The translations under genes were made by a program, and so were the position numbers. Positions 17,634 to 24,926 of a stretch of 64,000 nt of DNA are shown here, one piece after another; the first letter of the stretch is position 1, and the number at the start of each line of letters is the position of its first letter. The DNA comes from Brevibacillus panacihumi (GTDB lineage: Bacteria > Bacillota > Bacilli > Brevibacillales > Brevibacillaceae). The notes under the pieces are model-generated. The model had not been told where the DNA came from, ran no database searches, and saw nothing but the letters and a program-made list of their open reading frames with translations. The stretch spans positions 1 to 64,000 of the forward strand of contig NZ_RHHT01000045.1 in assembly GCF_003710985.1 (NCBI RefSeq), written 5' to 3'.

Positions 17634-17732
17634 CTAATCTATCCCTTCGTCAAAAAATATAGAGAGGAGAAAGATGATCACGAGAATCCAGATCACCACT
17701 TCAAAGCCATCCTGGTTAAAAAAACCCTTCAT
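17634..17732 (-). CDS. 32-residue single-pass membrane protein
   Basis: The sequence is MKGFFNQDGFEVVIWILVIIF and on to a stop after FFDEGID. One hydrophobic helix (about 11-26) is flanked by an acidic C-terminus. The ribosome site AAGGGGGGA lies 6-7 nt before the ATG. The size and helix are like the small YjcZ/YczI-type membrane peptides of spore formers, but the YjcZ glycine pattern is absent. It is coupled to the next gene (17632) and sits next to ytrHI, so a sporulation role is possible but unproven. Confidence 0.7.
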   Translation of the reverse strand: MKGFFNQDGFEVVIWILVIIFLLSIFFDEGID

Positions 17733-17941
17733 GTTCGTCCCCCCTTCACCAACCAGCAAAGCCTTGCACTCGGCTGTCCGCCCATAGCGCCCTTCTCTAT
17801 AGGTATATGTCGCCAGGCAATTGTTGGATTGTACATTTGCCCGTGATATGCCATTTTCCGCGCACGCCCAAGTCGGGTGCATAGAGACGCTCTATTTCCA
17901 CTCATACTACCTACGGAGGATGATTGAAGAAGGAGGCGATC

Positions 17942-19195
17942 ATGGAAGCCTCAACTGCCTTGATTTGGCGCAATAAACGCTACCTTATGCTTCTGGTTCT
18001 CGTGTTTTTCATGCATCTCGCCGCTTATCTGATCGTTCCGGTCTTTCCCATTTTTTTGCAAAAGGTGCGTTCCCTTTCTCTCTCCGAGGTCGGCCTGATC
18101 CTTGGCGTAGGCAGCTTCGCCTATCAGGCGGGGAGCTTGTTGGGAGGACCACTGCCGGATCGCTTCGGCAGACGCTTCGTCATGATGACGGGAGCTTTGC
18201 TGCAAGGATCCGCGATGCTAGGCTATCACTATGCGCATGCCTACGGTCTCTTCTTGCTCTTCTCTTCGGTCAATGGCTTGGGAGTCGGCCTCTTGTCTCC
18301 GACGATCAAAGCCATGATTGCCGATCAAGTCATGCCGGATCAGCGGACAATCGCCTTTTCCTGGCGCGGAATCTTCGCCCATTCCGGTATCATCGTGGCC
18401 GGTCTGCTCATTACCTGGCTGACCTCCATCGGCAAGCAGCCTTTCTTGCTCGCAGCCCTCGTGTTTTTGATTCTGGCAATCCTGACACGCGTCAGCTTGC
18501 CTGCGGATCATTGCACGGGCCCTGAATGTCCCCGCACGCCGCTAGTGGAATACAGACACATCCTCACACATCGCAGCTACATGATGTTTTCCGGGATCAT
18601 GCTGCTGCTTTGGGCCCTCTATGCCCAATTCACGATGATCCTTCCACTGCGGGGGGAAGCCGTCCTGCACTCTGCGACGCTAATCGGCTTAATCTGGACC
18701 ATTAACTCGGTGAGCGTCGTGCTGTTTCAGGGTGCCGTGTCCCGCTTCGTGCTGCAAAGGATCAGCCCGTATCTGGCGTTGACGTTGGGGATCCTCATGC
18801 TCGGCATCGGCTTGACCGCGCTCGGTTGGGCAAATCATTTTATCGCCCTCAGCGGAGCCGCCCTGCTGTTTATTTTCGGAGAGATGCTGTTCATGCCGGT
18901 CCAGGACAGCCTGGTTGGCCATTTTGCCCAGGAAAAATGGTTGGGCGCGTACTTTGGCTTCTCCAATTTCGTCTCCGGAATTGGCACTGCTCTCGGCACC
19001 AGCATCGGAGGCGCACTCGTACAGAGACTAGGTGGCGTTACCAGCGTCAATCCATGGATTGTCTACGCGATCGCGACTGTATTTCTGGCAGTCATCCTGG
19101 GGCTTTTCGCCATCTACGCGACAGCGCGCCATAAAAAAGGGACACCTCCCTCTCGTCAGGGGGCGGGGCAAGGCAACAAAGAAGGAGCCGTATAG
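17942..19195 (+). CDS. MFS transporter, DHA1-like
   Basis: This is a major facilitator of 417 residues (MEASTALIWRNKRYLMLLVL...). Motif A is GGPLPDRFGRRFVMMTG; helix 5 has the drug-antiporter glycine pattern around AHSGIIVAGLLITWL. The open frame starts at a TTG at 17924, but AAGGAGGCGATC places the start at the ATG 17942. The tail is hydrophilic (KKGTPPSRQGAGQGNKEGAV). A 45-residue gene follows 15 bp later and is probably co-transcribed. Substrate unknown. Confidence 0.88.
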   Translation: MEASTALIWRNKRYLMLLVLVFFMHLAAYLIVPVFPIFLQKVRSLSLSEVGLILGVGSFAYQAGSLLGGPLPDRFGRRFVMMTGALLQGSAMLGYHYAHAYGLFLLFSSVNGLGVGLLSPTIKAMIADQVMPDQRTIAFSWRGIFAHSGIIVAGLLITWLTSIGKQPFLLAALVFLILAILTRVSLPADHCTGPECPRTPLVEYRHILTHRSYMMFSGIMLLLWALYAQFTMILPLRGEAVLHSATLIGLIWTINSVSVVLFQGAVSRFVLQRISPYLALTLGILMLGIGLTALGWANHFIALSGAALLFIFGEMLFMPVQDSLVGHFAQEKWLGAYFGFSNFVSGIGTALGTSIGGALVQRLGGVTSVNPWIVYAIATVFLAVILGLFAIYATARHKKGTPPSRQGAGQGNKEGAV

Positions 19196-19210
19196 AAAGG
19201 AGGGGCACGA

Positions 19211-19348
19211 ATGGACAAAGGGAAGAAGAGCATGCCTGCCGCGCAGCATCCAAACGAAGCGGCAACCCGTCAGCCCGACTCGGTACATAATGACGCACCG
19301 GGCTACGGCGATAAAAAACTGGAGGGCCCGAATCGCCCTTCTACGTGA
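19211..19348 (+). CDS. 45-residue hydrophilic protein
   Basis: It starts MDKGKKSMPAAQHPNEAATR and ends KKLEGPNRPST. It is Pro, Asn, Gly and Lys rich, without hydrophobic segments, and is probably disordered. The ribosome site AGGAGGGG is ideal and a terminator follows the stop. From memory, a GPNRPST-like end recurs in small Firmicutes proteins of unknown role, sometimes spore-associated; this was not checked. It is co-transcribed with the MFS gene. Confidence 0.65.
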   Translation: MDKGKKSMPAAQHPNEAATRQPDSVHNDAPGYGDKKLEGPNRPST

Positions 19349-19361
19349 GCAGCAAATCGGG

Positions 19362-19395
19362 GCGGGGCGAGCGAATCAACCCGCTCCCTTTTTTA
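19362..19395 (+). terminator. intrinsic terminator
   Basis: GAGCG (19369-19373) pairs with CGCTC (19382-19386), extended by G-rich and C-rich flanks, followed by a T run. It ends the MFS and 45-residue gene unit. Confidence 0.65.
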
Positions 19396-19485
19396 TGACA
19401 GGCTTCGATCTTTTCTTGAAGGTTTGGTCAAATTGTCCTATTATGAATAAATAAGTTTCCCAATAAACGGAAGGGACGTAGGACC

Positions 19486-20877
19486 TTGCCACTAAAACCG
19501 ACGACCAAATCACATCTTTTTTCCCTCTTTATCGTCTTCTTGCCTATCCTTTTCACCGTGGTCGTTTTTCTCGGGTATTCGCAAGCCAAAACCGTGTTCT
19601 ACCGCTCCGGTGTTGACGCGATGGATAGGCAGCTTGGCACTGTCACACAGCTTCTCGACCTGTACAATGAACAAATCAGAGACGAAAAACTCAGCTTTAC
19701 CCATGTAGAAAACAAAATCAGGGAGATATTCGTGGGTTCCCAGAACGCTGGCCATTCGCCTGAGAGGTCCCGGTCCCGCCTTGCGCTGGCACCCGATTCC
19801 GAACTTTTCGTCTTCAATTCACAGGGTACCTTGATTATCCACCATTCTTTGGAGGGTCAGAATATATTCAGCTTGTCCCAGATGGGAAACGGTTTTTTTG
19901 CGAAAAAAGTTCTTTTTGAAGGAATGGATGCCGTCTCGTATTCCTCATCTGAACCTGGAAACTCCCCCCATGCCAGCAAAATGGCCACCATTCGCTACTA
20001 CCCCAAGTGGGATTGGTACATCACGCTTGCGATGGATGAAGATGCTTTTTATCAACAGCTCAGTCAGGTAAAATCCTTCCTCATCATGGTTGTATCCGTC
20101 AGCTATTTGATTACCGCGATTCTTTTTTATCGGACCTACCATAAGGAAAAGGCGTTCGTCTCCTCCAAGCTGCGCAGCGTTCAGTTGGCCGAGGTGAATC
20201 AAAGCATCCTGAAAACGTTGGCTGTCGCTCTCGAAGAAAGGGACGCCTACACCTCCGGACACTCCCAACGCGTCGCTTACTATATGCGAGTCATCGGCAA
20301 GAAGATGGGATTTGACGACGAAACGCTTGATATGATGTATACGGGGGGGCTTTTGCATGATATTGGAAAAATCGGTATCGAGGACAATATCCTGCTCAAG
20401 CAGGGCCGATTGACCGAAGAGGAGGCCGAGGTCATCAAATCCCACACGGTGCGCGGCGAGGCTCTGCTGCGAAAACTGTACGCTCAGGCGGCCAGTAAAG
20501 ACGCGAGCCGCATCAAGAAGATCCTGATGATCACCCGGCATCATCACGAGCGTTATGACGGGACCGGTTATCCCGATCAGTTAAAGGAAGAGGAGATTCC
20601 TTTGCTGGCTCGCGTAGCTGCCGTAGCCGATTCCTTCGACGCCATGACCTCCTCGCGAGCCTATCGAAAAGCCCTGAGCTTCTCCAAGGCATGCGATGAG
20701 ATCATTCAGAACGCCGGCACGCAATTTTGTCCGAAAGTCGTGGATGCCTTTTTCCAAAGCGTAACCGAAGATACGTTCCACCACGCCCATCATATCTCGC
20801 GAGCCAATGAACTGCTGGAGCCGATCGTCAAGGAAACAGAAGTGATTTACACCCAGCAGCATCCCATTGGCGGATGA
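19486..20877 (+). CDS. membrane HD-GYP protein, probable cyclic-di-GMP phosphodiesterase
   Basis: The protein has 463 residues. Membrane helix 1 (about 12-31) is followed by an extracytoplasmic single-Cache-like sensor (about 35-190, with SELFVFNSQGTLIIHH), helix 2 (about 198-215, LIMVVSVSYLITAILFY) and a cytoplasmic HD-GYP domain (about 245-430). Key motifs are intact: HSQRVAYY, GGLLHDIGKIGI, SHTVRGEALL and ITRHHHERYDGTGYP. It should hydrolyse cyclic-di-GMP in response to an outside signal. The start is a TTG at 19486 after AAGGGACGTAGGA. It is monocistronic, with a terminator after it. Confidence 0.9.
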   Translation: MPLKPTTKSHLFSLFIVFLPILFTVVVFLGYSQAKTVFYRSGVDAMDRQLGTVTQLLDLYNEQIRDEKLSFTHVENKIREIFVGSQNAGHSPERSRSRLALAPDSELFVFNSQGTLIIHHSLEGQNIFSLSQMGNGFFAKKVLFEGMDAVSYSSSEPGNSPHASKMATIRYYPKWDWYITLAMDEDAFYQQLSQVKSFLIMVVSVSYLITAILFYRTYHKEKAFVSSKLRSVQLAEVNQSILKTLAVALEERDAYTSGHSQRVAYYMRVIGKKMGFDDETLDMMYTGGLLHDIGKIGIEDNILLKQGRLTEEEAEVIKSHTVRGEALLRKLYAQAASKDASRIKKILMITRHHHERYDGTGYPDQLKEEEIPLLARVAAVADSFDAMTSSRAYRKALSFSKACDEIIQNAGTQFCPKVVDAFFQSVTEDTFHHAHHISRANELLEPIVKETEVIYTQQHPIGG

Positions 20878-20892
20878 TTCCGCAACGAAGAC

Positions 20893-20940
20893 AAAAGAAG
20901 CCATCTCGCCCTTCAACAGAAGTGCAAAATGGCTTCTTTT
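20893..20940. terminator. bidirectional terminator
   Basis: AAAAGAAGCCAT (20893-20904) pairs perfectly with ATGGCTTCTTTT (20929-20940). It separates the convergent HD-GYP gene and the 169-residue gene, whose stop it overlaps. Confidence 0.88.
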
Positions 20941-21448
20941 ATTTCAATGCGACCAATTTGTAAGGCAGAGAAAAAGCCTGCAATCCGCTGATAAATGCCG
21001 CAGCGGACTCTTGGTCGGGCGCGATGAGCTGCAGGTAACGGGTAAAGTAGAAAACAATCCGGTCTTCCTGTCCTTCCTGGAGCCGATAGTGAGGCAGCTC
21101 GGCTATATCTTTCATCCCATAGAAGTACTGGTACTTCTCCTCCGTCATTGGACTGCGGAAGGAGCGGCTGACTACGATCCCCTGGCTTGTCTGCTCGCGC
21201 GTATTCTCCTTCGAACTGCCCAGAAAACGGAGCAGCTCGCTGGCCCGACGCACGCCCAGCTTCTCGATCAGCATGCTGTCATTATATTCAACCTCAAGCT
21301 CCGTCAAACGCGGACGAACGGCCTCCAGCATCGACATCATAACTTTGCGAACCGCGAGATTTTCCGTCGCAAACTGATTGTCGAATACGTTGAATTCAAA
21401 AGATGTGGCATCTCCCAACTGCTTCGTGTACAACAGGACCGCTTGCAT
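20939..21448 (-). CDS. hypothetical protein, 169 residues
   Basis: It starts MQAVLLYTKQLGDATSFEFN behind the ribosome site GGAGGTGG. The protein is soluble and mixed alpha/beta, with a charged central helix (SMLEAVRPRLTELEVEYNDSM) and a hydrophobic C-terminal stretch (DRIVFYFTRYLQLIAPD). No cysteine, signal peptide or catalytic motif is evident. I do not recognise the family. It diverges from the GNAT gene at 21582 and is monocistronic. Confidence 0.75.
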   Translation of the reverse strand: MQAVLLYTKQLGDATSFEFNVFDNQFATENLAVRKVMMSMLEAVRPRLTELEVEYNDSMLIEKLGVRRASELLRFLGSSKENTREQTSQGIVVSRSFRSPMTEEKYQYFYGMKDIAELPHYRLQEGQEDRIVFYFTRYLQLIAPDQESAAAFISGLQAFSLPYKLVALK

Positions 21449-21581
21449 TTCGCCACCTCCTCTTATTCTGGATTACTCAGCATTTCTGTTCTCTATTATA
21501 CTGGGAAAAGAGAAGGATTTCACATCGCAATCCCCGAATCAACTTCAAATAGCTGAAATGGAGTGGGAGGAAGATACATCG

Positions 21582-22412
21582 ATGACAATTACGTTTCGCG
21601 AGTTGAAAACACAGCAGGAACTGAAGCAGCTTGAGGCATTGGAGTCGGCAATATGGAAAGGCGAAACCCCGATTCCTCATCACATGACGCTGACTTTGGC
21701 GAAATTCGGCGGCCTTTTTTTGGGAGCTTACGACCAAGATGATCAAATCATCGGCTTTCTCTACAGCTTTCCCGGCTATACGGACGGTCAGCCCCATCTC
21801 TGCTCTCATATGATGGGCTTCTTGCCTGAATACCGAAAGCAAGGACTCGGCGTGCAGATGAAGTGGCTGCAGCGGGATGAAGCGATCCGATTGGGACATA
21901 CCAAGATTACCTGGACCTATGATCCGTTGGAGACCGTGAATGGATTTCTCAACATCGTCAAGCTGGGCGGCATTGTCCGCACTTACTACCCGAATTGCTA
22001 CGGTTCATTAGAGGATGATTTCAACCGTGGACTTCCGACAGATCGTTTCCTGGTTGAATGGTTTCTGGCAAGCAATCGCGTAGAGAACTATCGGACAGGA
22101 TCGAGAAGGCTGCCCGAGGTCCAGGGAGCGCCGCAGGTTTTGCGCTATGAGAAGAACGATAACCTCCCGCGCCCTGTAGAGATGGACACCACGCGGGAAG
22201 AAGAAGTTGTCCTGCTCTGCGTGCCCGCCTTTTTCCAAGACGTGAAGCGAGCCAATCTGACGGTTGCCTCCCAATGGCGCGAGATGACGGGAACCCTGTT
22301 TTCCTCCTATTTTGCCCGCGGCTATGCCGTGACGCATCTGATTCGCGAAGAGGACATGGTCAACTACGTTCTGGAAAAACAACCGCTTTCCGCTCTCCTT
22401 GAGCGGGCATAG
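21582..22412 (+). CDS. GNAT-superfamily acetyltransferase, COG3375-like
   Basis: The protein has 276 residues. The N-terminal part carries a GNAT fold with LFLGAYDQDDQIIGFLYSF, SHMMGFLPEYRKQGLGVQMK (acetyl-CoA loop R-x-x-G-x-G) and KITWTYDPLETVNGFLNIVKLGG. The latter is characteristic of the COG3375 predicted acetyltransferases. The C-terminal 100 residues are family specific. The ATG at 21582 follows GGGAGGAAG. No substrate is known; the divergent neighbour gives no clue. Confidence 0.85.
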   Translation: MTITFRELKTQQELKQLEALESAIWKGETPIPHHMTLTLAKFGGLFLGAYDQDDQIIGFLYSFPGYTDGQPHLCSHMMGFLPEYRKQGLGVQMKWLQRDEAIRLGHTKITWTYDPLETVNGFLNIVKLGGIVRTYYPNCYGSLEDDFNRGLPTDRFLVEWFLASNRVENYRTGSRRLPEVQGAPQVLRYEKNDNLPRPVEMDTTREEEVVLLCVPAFFQDVKRANLTVASQWREMTGTLFSSYFARGYAVTHLIREEDMVNYVLEKQPLSALLERA

Positions 22413-22501
22413 GCGGCTTCACTTACGCTGTGGCGTGTTTGCTCGCCTCTTGTGATACAATGGGCATTGCATGACTGAAACCGACAAAGGACGAGTATAA
22501 C

Positions 22502-23791
22502 ATGAATGTATCCAAACACGATTACGATGTGATCATTATTGGCGGCGGTCCCTCCGGCCTGATGGCAGCCTGGGCTGCGTCCCGCGAAGGAGCGCGTGTC
22601 TGCCTGGTGGAAAAAGGAGCGAAGCTGGGCCGCAAGCTGATCATCTCTGGCGGCGGCCGATGCAATGTGACCAATGCCAAGGAACAGGACGAGCTGATCA
22701 AACAAATGCCCGGCAATGGCCGGTTTATGTACAGCGCCCTATCCCAGTTCGGCAATCGGGACATCATCCTTTTTTTCGAGGACTTGGGCGTCGCCTTGAA
22801 AGAGGAAGATCGCGGCAGAATGTTTCCTGTGACAGACAAAGCCGTCACAGTAGCGCAAGCGCTGATCAATGAGATCAAAAGGCAGGGGGTCAACATCCGT
22901 CTGCAAACGCCTGTGAAAAAGGTCAATTACAGCGAGGGGCGCACGACTGGCGTTACGCTGCAATCCGGGGAAGTGATAACCTCCACCTGTGTCATCATCG
23001 CGGTCGGCGGCTGCTCCGTCCCTCAGACTGGATCGACAGGCGACGGGTATGCCTGGGCGAAGGAAGCCGGACACACGATTACCGAATTGTATCCCACCGA
23101 GGTTCCGCTGGTTGCCAATGATGCTTATATCCGCGACAAATCGCTGCAGGGCCTCTCCTTGCGTGAAGTCGAGATGACGCTGTACGCTCCCAACGGAAAA
23201 AAAGTGACGACACAGGAAGGGGACATGATCTTTACTCATTTCGGCATCTCGGGGCCAGCTGCTCTGCGAATGGGTCACTACGTCTCCATTACACAGCGCA
23301 AGCACGGCGGCGCTCCCCTCTTTCTGACGATCGACCTGATGCCGGAAAAGTCCGCAGAGGAGATCGCTGCAGAAAGCTGGAAGCTGCTGGAGGAACAGCC
23401 CAAAAAAGCGGTGAAGAACGTGCTCAAGGGCTACCTGCCTGAACGTCTGATCCCTCTTTTGCTCTCCCTGGCTTCCATCGCGGAGGATACGACACTCAGC
23501 CACATGCGAAAACAGGACTTGGCCCTTTTTGCCAAGCATATCAAAGCTCTTCCCTTGACGGTCACAGGCACCTTGTCACTGGAAGAAGCCTTTATCACGG
23601 GTGGCGGAGTGAGCGTCAAGGAAATCGACCCGCGCACGATGCATTCCAAACTGATGGAGGGACTCTTCTTCGCGGGAGAAGTCATGGACGTCCATGCGCA
23701 TACGGGCGGCTATAACATCACCATAGCCTTTTCCTCCGGTTATGCCGCTGGGACGAACAGCGCAAAAAAATCAATGGAATTGCTCTCCTAG
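22502..23791 (+). CDS. HI0933/BaiN-type flavoprotein, NAD(P)/FAD-dependent oxidoreductase
   Basis: The protein has 429 residues. The FAD dinucleotide motif IIIGGGPSGLMAAWAA is at the start, then the family signature GRKLIISGGGRCNVTN and the C-terminal GEVMDVHAHTGGYNITIAFSSGYAAG. It belongs to the HI0933-like group (B. subtilis YtfP, Clostridium BaiN), flavin reductases acting on unsaturated ring systems or unknown substrates. The start is at 22502 with AAAGGAC upstream. A structured RNA region with a terminator follows the stop. Confidence 0.9.
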   Translation: MNVSKHDYDVIIIGGGPSGLMAAWAASREGARVCLVEKGAKLGRKLIISGGGRCNVTNAKEQDELIKQMPGNGRFMYSALSQFGNRDIILFFEDLGVALKEEDRGRMFPVTDKAVTVAQALINEIKRQGVNIRLQTPVKKVNYSEGRTTGVTLQSGEVITSTCVIIAVGGCSVPQTGSTGDGYAWAKEAGHTITELYPTEVPLVANDAYIRDKSLQGLSLREVEMTLYAPNGKKVTTQEGDMIFTHFGISGPAALRMGHYVSITQRKHGGAPLFLTIDLMPEKSAEEIAAESWKLLEEQPKKAVKNVLKGYLPERLIPLLLSLASIAEDTTLSHMRKQDLALFAKHIKALPLTVTGTLSLEEAFITGGGVSVKEIDPRTMHSKLMEGLFFAGEVMDVHAHTGGYNITIAFSSGYAAGTNSAKKSMELLS

Positions 23792-23804
23792 GGTTTACTT
23801 CCTG

Positions 23805-23955
23805 TCCGGATAGGGAAAGATGAGTGTTGGGTACTCTTGTTAGCAAGAGTGATCAGATTCACCCGACGTCGTTGCTGGGGACTGATCTTCACACCTCTAC
23901 TCCCTTTATCTTACTGGATGAAGCGGCGATGCTCCTATCGCCGCTTCTTTTTTTG
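23805..23955 (+). promoter_or_regulatory. structured leader or attenuator upstream of a GNAT gene
   Basis: Between the flavoprotein stop (23791) and the GNAT gene there is a compact fold. GTTGGGT (about 23825-23831) can pair with ACCCGAC around a perfect hairpin ACTCTTG-TTAG-CAAGAGT. GATCAG pairs with CTGATC. A strong terminator stem 23920-23930/23937-23947 follows, with seven T. A seven-codon reading frame (ATG at 23820, stop TAG at 23841-23843) overlaps the first hairpin. It resembles an attenuator, but matches no riboswitch class I know. It may simply terminate the upstream gene. Confidence 0.5.
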
Positions 23956-24105
23956 GGCCTAGTTTCCGGCATGAAAACAGCAAGGAGTGCGCGTATACAA
24001 CGTCGAATAAAAAAATCTTCCACAAAATTGCGTTTTCATTCTGTCGGAAAACCATGTAAGGGGGAGATTGCAACGGAACGTATTTCGATCAAGAATCCGT
24101 TTTTG

Positions 24106-24618
24106 ATGAATCACTTTTTGGTTTCAAAAGCAGAAGAAAGACATTATGAAGATCTAATGGAACTATTCCTCGAAACGGCTTCTTGGCTACAGAGCAAAGG
24201 ACTATCGCAATGGCGCCATTTCCTTGAAGGATATGGACGTGATGATGTGATGCAAGGTATAAAAAGCGAAACGACCTATATCATTACAAAAGATGATGTG
24301 CTGGCGGGAACTGTAACCATTTCAACGTCACCTGATGATTGGGACAAGCATATATGGAAGCAATCCACTTTACCCGATTCTGTATTTGTTCATCGACTCG
24401 CCGTAAAGCGAACCTTTTCGGGTCATGGTTTAGGAGGAGGCGTTCTAAGATGGATGGAAAGAGAGCTTACATTTCCTTCTGATAAGCGGTATCTTAGACT
24501 TGATTGCGTAGCAAACAACAACAAACTAAATGAATTTTATGTACAAAACGGATATGCCTATGTGGGAAGCAGCGAGGATGGTCATAGTAAATATCAGAAA
24601 GACATACACGTGATATAA
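24106..24618 (+). CDS. GNAT-family N-acetyltransferase
   Basis: The protein has 170 residues (MNHFLVSKAEERHYEDLMEL...). The GNAT core is clear: VFVHRLAVKRTFSGHGLGGGVLRWME (acetyl-CoA loop) and YLRLDCVANNNKLNEFYVQNGYAYVG. The start is uncertain: the ATG at 24106 has no good ribosome site, while AAGGGGGAG lies 40 bp upstream without a standard in-frame start nearby. The gene is visibly more AT-rich than its neighbours, which suggests acquisition by transfer. The substrate could be a drug or small amine; unknown. Confidence 0.75.
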   Translation: MNHFLVSKAEERHYEDLMELFLETASWLQSKGLSQWRHFLEGYGRDDVMQGIKSETTYIITKDDVLAGTVTISTSPDDWDKHIWKQSTLPDSVFVHRLAVKRTFSGHGLGGGVLRWMERELTFPSDKRYLRLDCVANNNKLNEFYVQNGYAYVGSSEDGHSKYQKDIHVI

Positions 24619-24644
24619 GCTGCCAGAACAATGGATAAAAATTG

Positions 24645-24670
24645 CCGCCTTGTAAGAAAAGGCGGTTTTC
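24645..24670 (+). terminator. terminator after the GNAT gene
   Basis: CCGCCTT (24645-24651) pairs with AAGGCGG (24659-24665), followed by TTTTC and ATTTTT. Confidence 0.8.
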
Positions 24671-24685
24671 ATTTTTATGTGAACA

Positions 24686-24713
24686 CAAAAACACCCGTGC
24701 AGCGCACGAGTGT
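24686..24713 (-). terminator. terminator of the refZ-ezrA unit
   Basis: ACACCCGTGC (24691-24700) pairs with GCACGAGTGT (24704-24713) with one mismatch; on the minus strand TTTTTG follows. Confidence 0.75.
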
Positions 24714-24719
24714 CTTGAC

Positions 24720-24926
24720 TCACATCGTATAACGGTACAGATACGCTAGCCCCCCTAGGACAAAAGCTAGCCCGAGCAGGAAAAACGTGTTGGCTCTCTG
24801 CTTGATTCGCTGCTCATTGCCGTTAAAATGCTTCTGCATCCTGGACTGCCAGCGTTTCGTACGAGGTTGCACCATGATCAACAGGCCTGCAGCGAGCAGA
24901 AAAAGGGGATAGAGAATATGCGTCAC
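24720..24926 (-). CDS. small membrane protein, two helices
   Basis: The protein has 68 residues. Helix 1 is about residues 4-19 (ILYPLFLLAAGLLIMV) and helix 2 about 46-63 (ANTFFLLGLAFVLGGLAYLY). Between them lies a basic loop (PRTKRWQSRMQKHFNG). The GTG start overlaps the stop of the EzrA-like gene by 4 bp, so it is translationally coupled. That arrangement suggests a partner in the same membrane complex, an inference from coupling. I do not recognise the family. Confidence 0.75.
   Translation of the reverse strand: MTHILYPLFLLAAGLLIMVQPRTKRWQSRMQKHFNGNEQRIKQRANTFFLLGLAFVLGGLAYLYRYTM

Noticed and set aside
23805-23955. T-box, fluoride, guanidine or purine riboswitch in the leader
   Set aside because: None of the diagnostic conserved strings of these classes is present. 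It is kept only as an unclassified structured leader.
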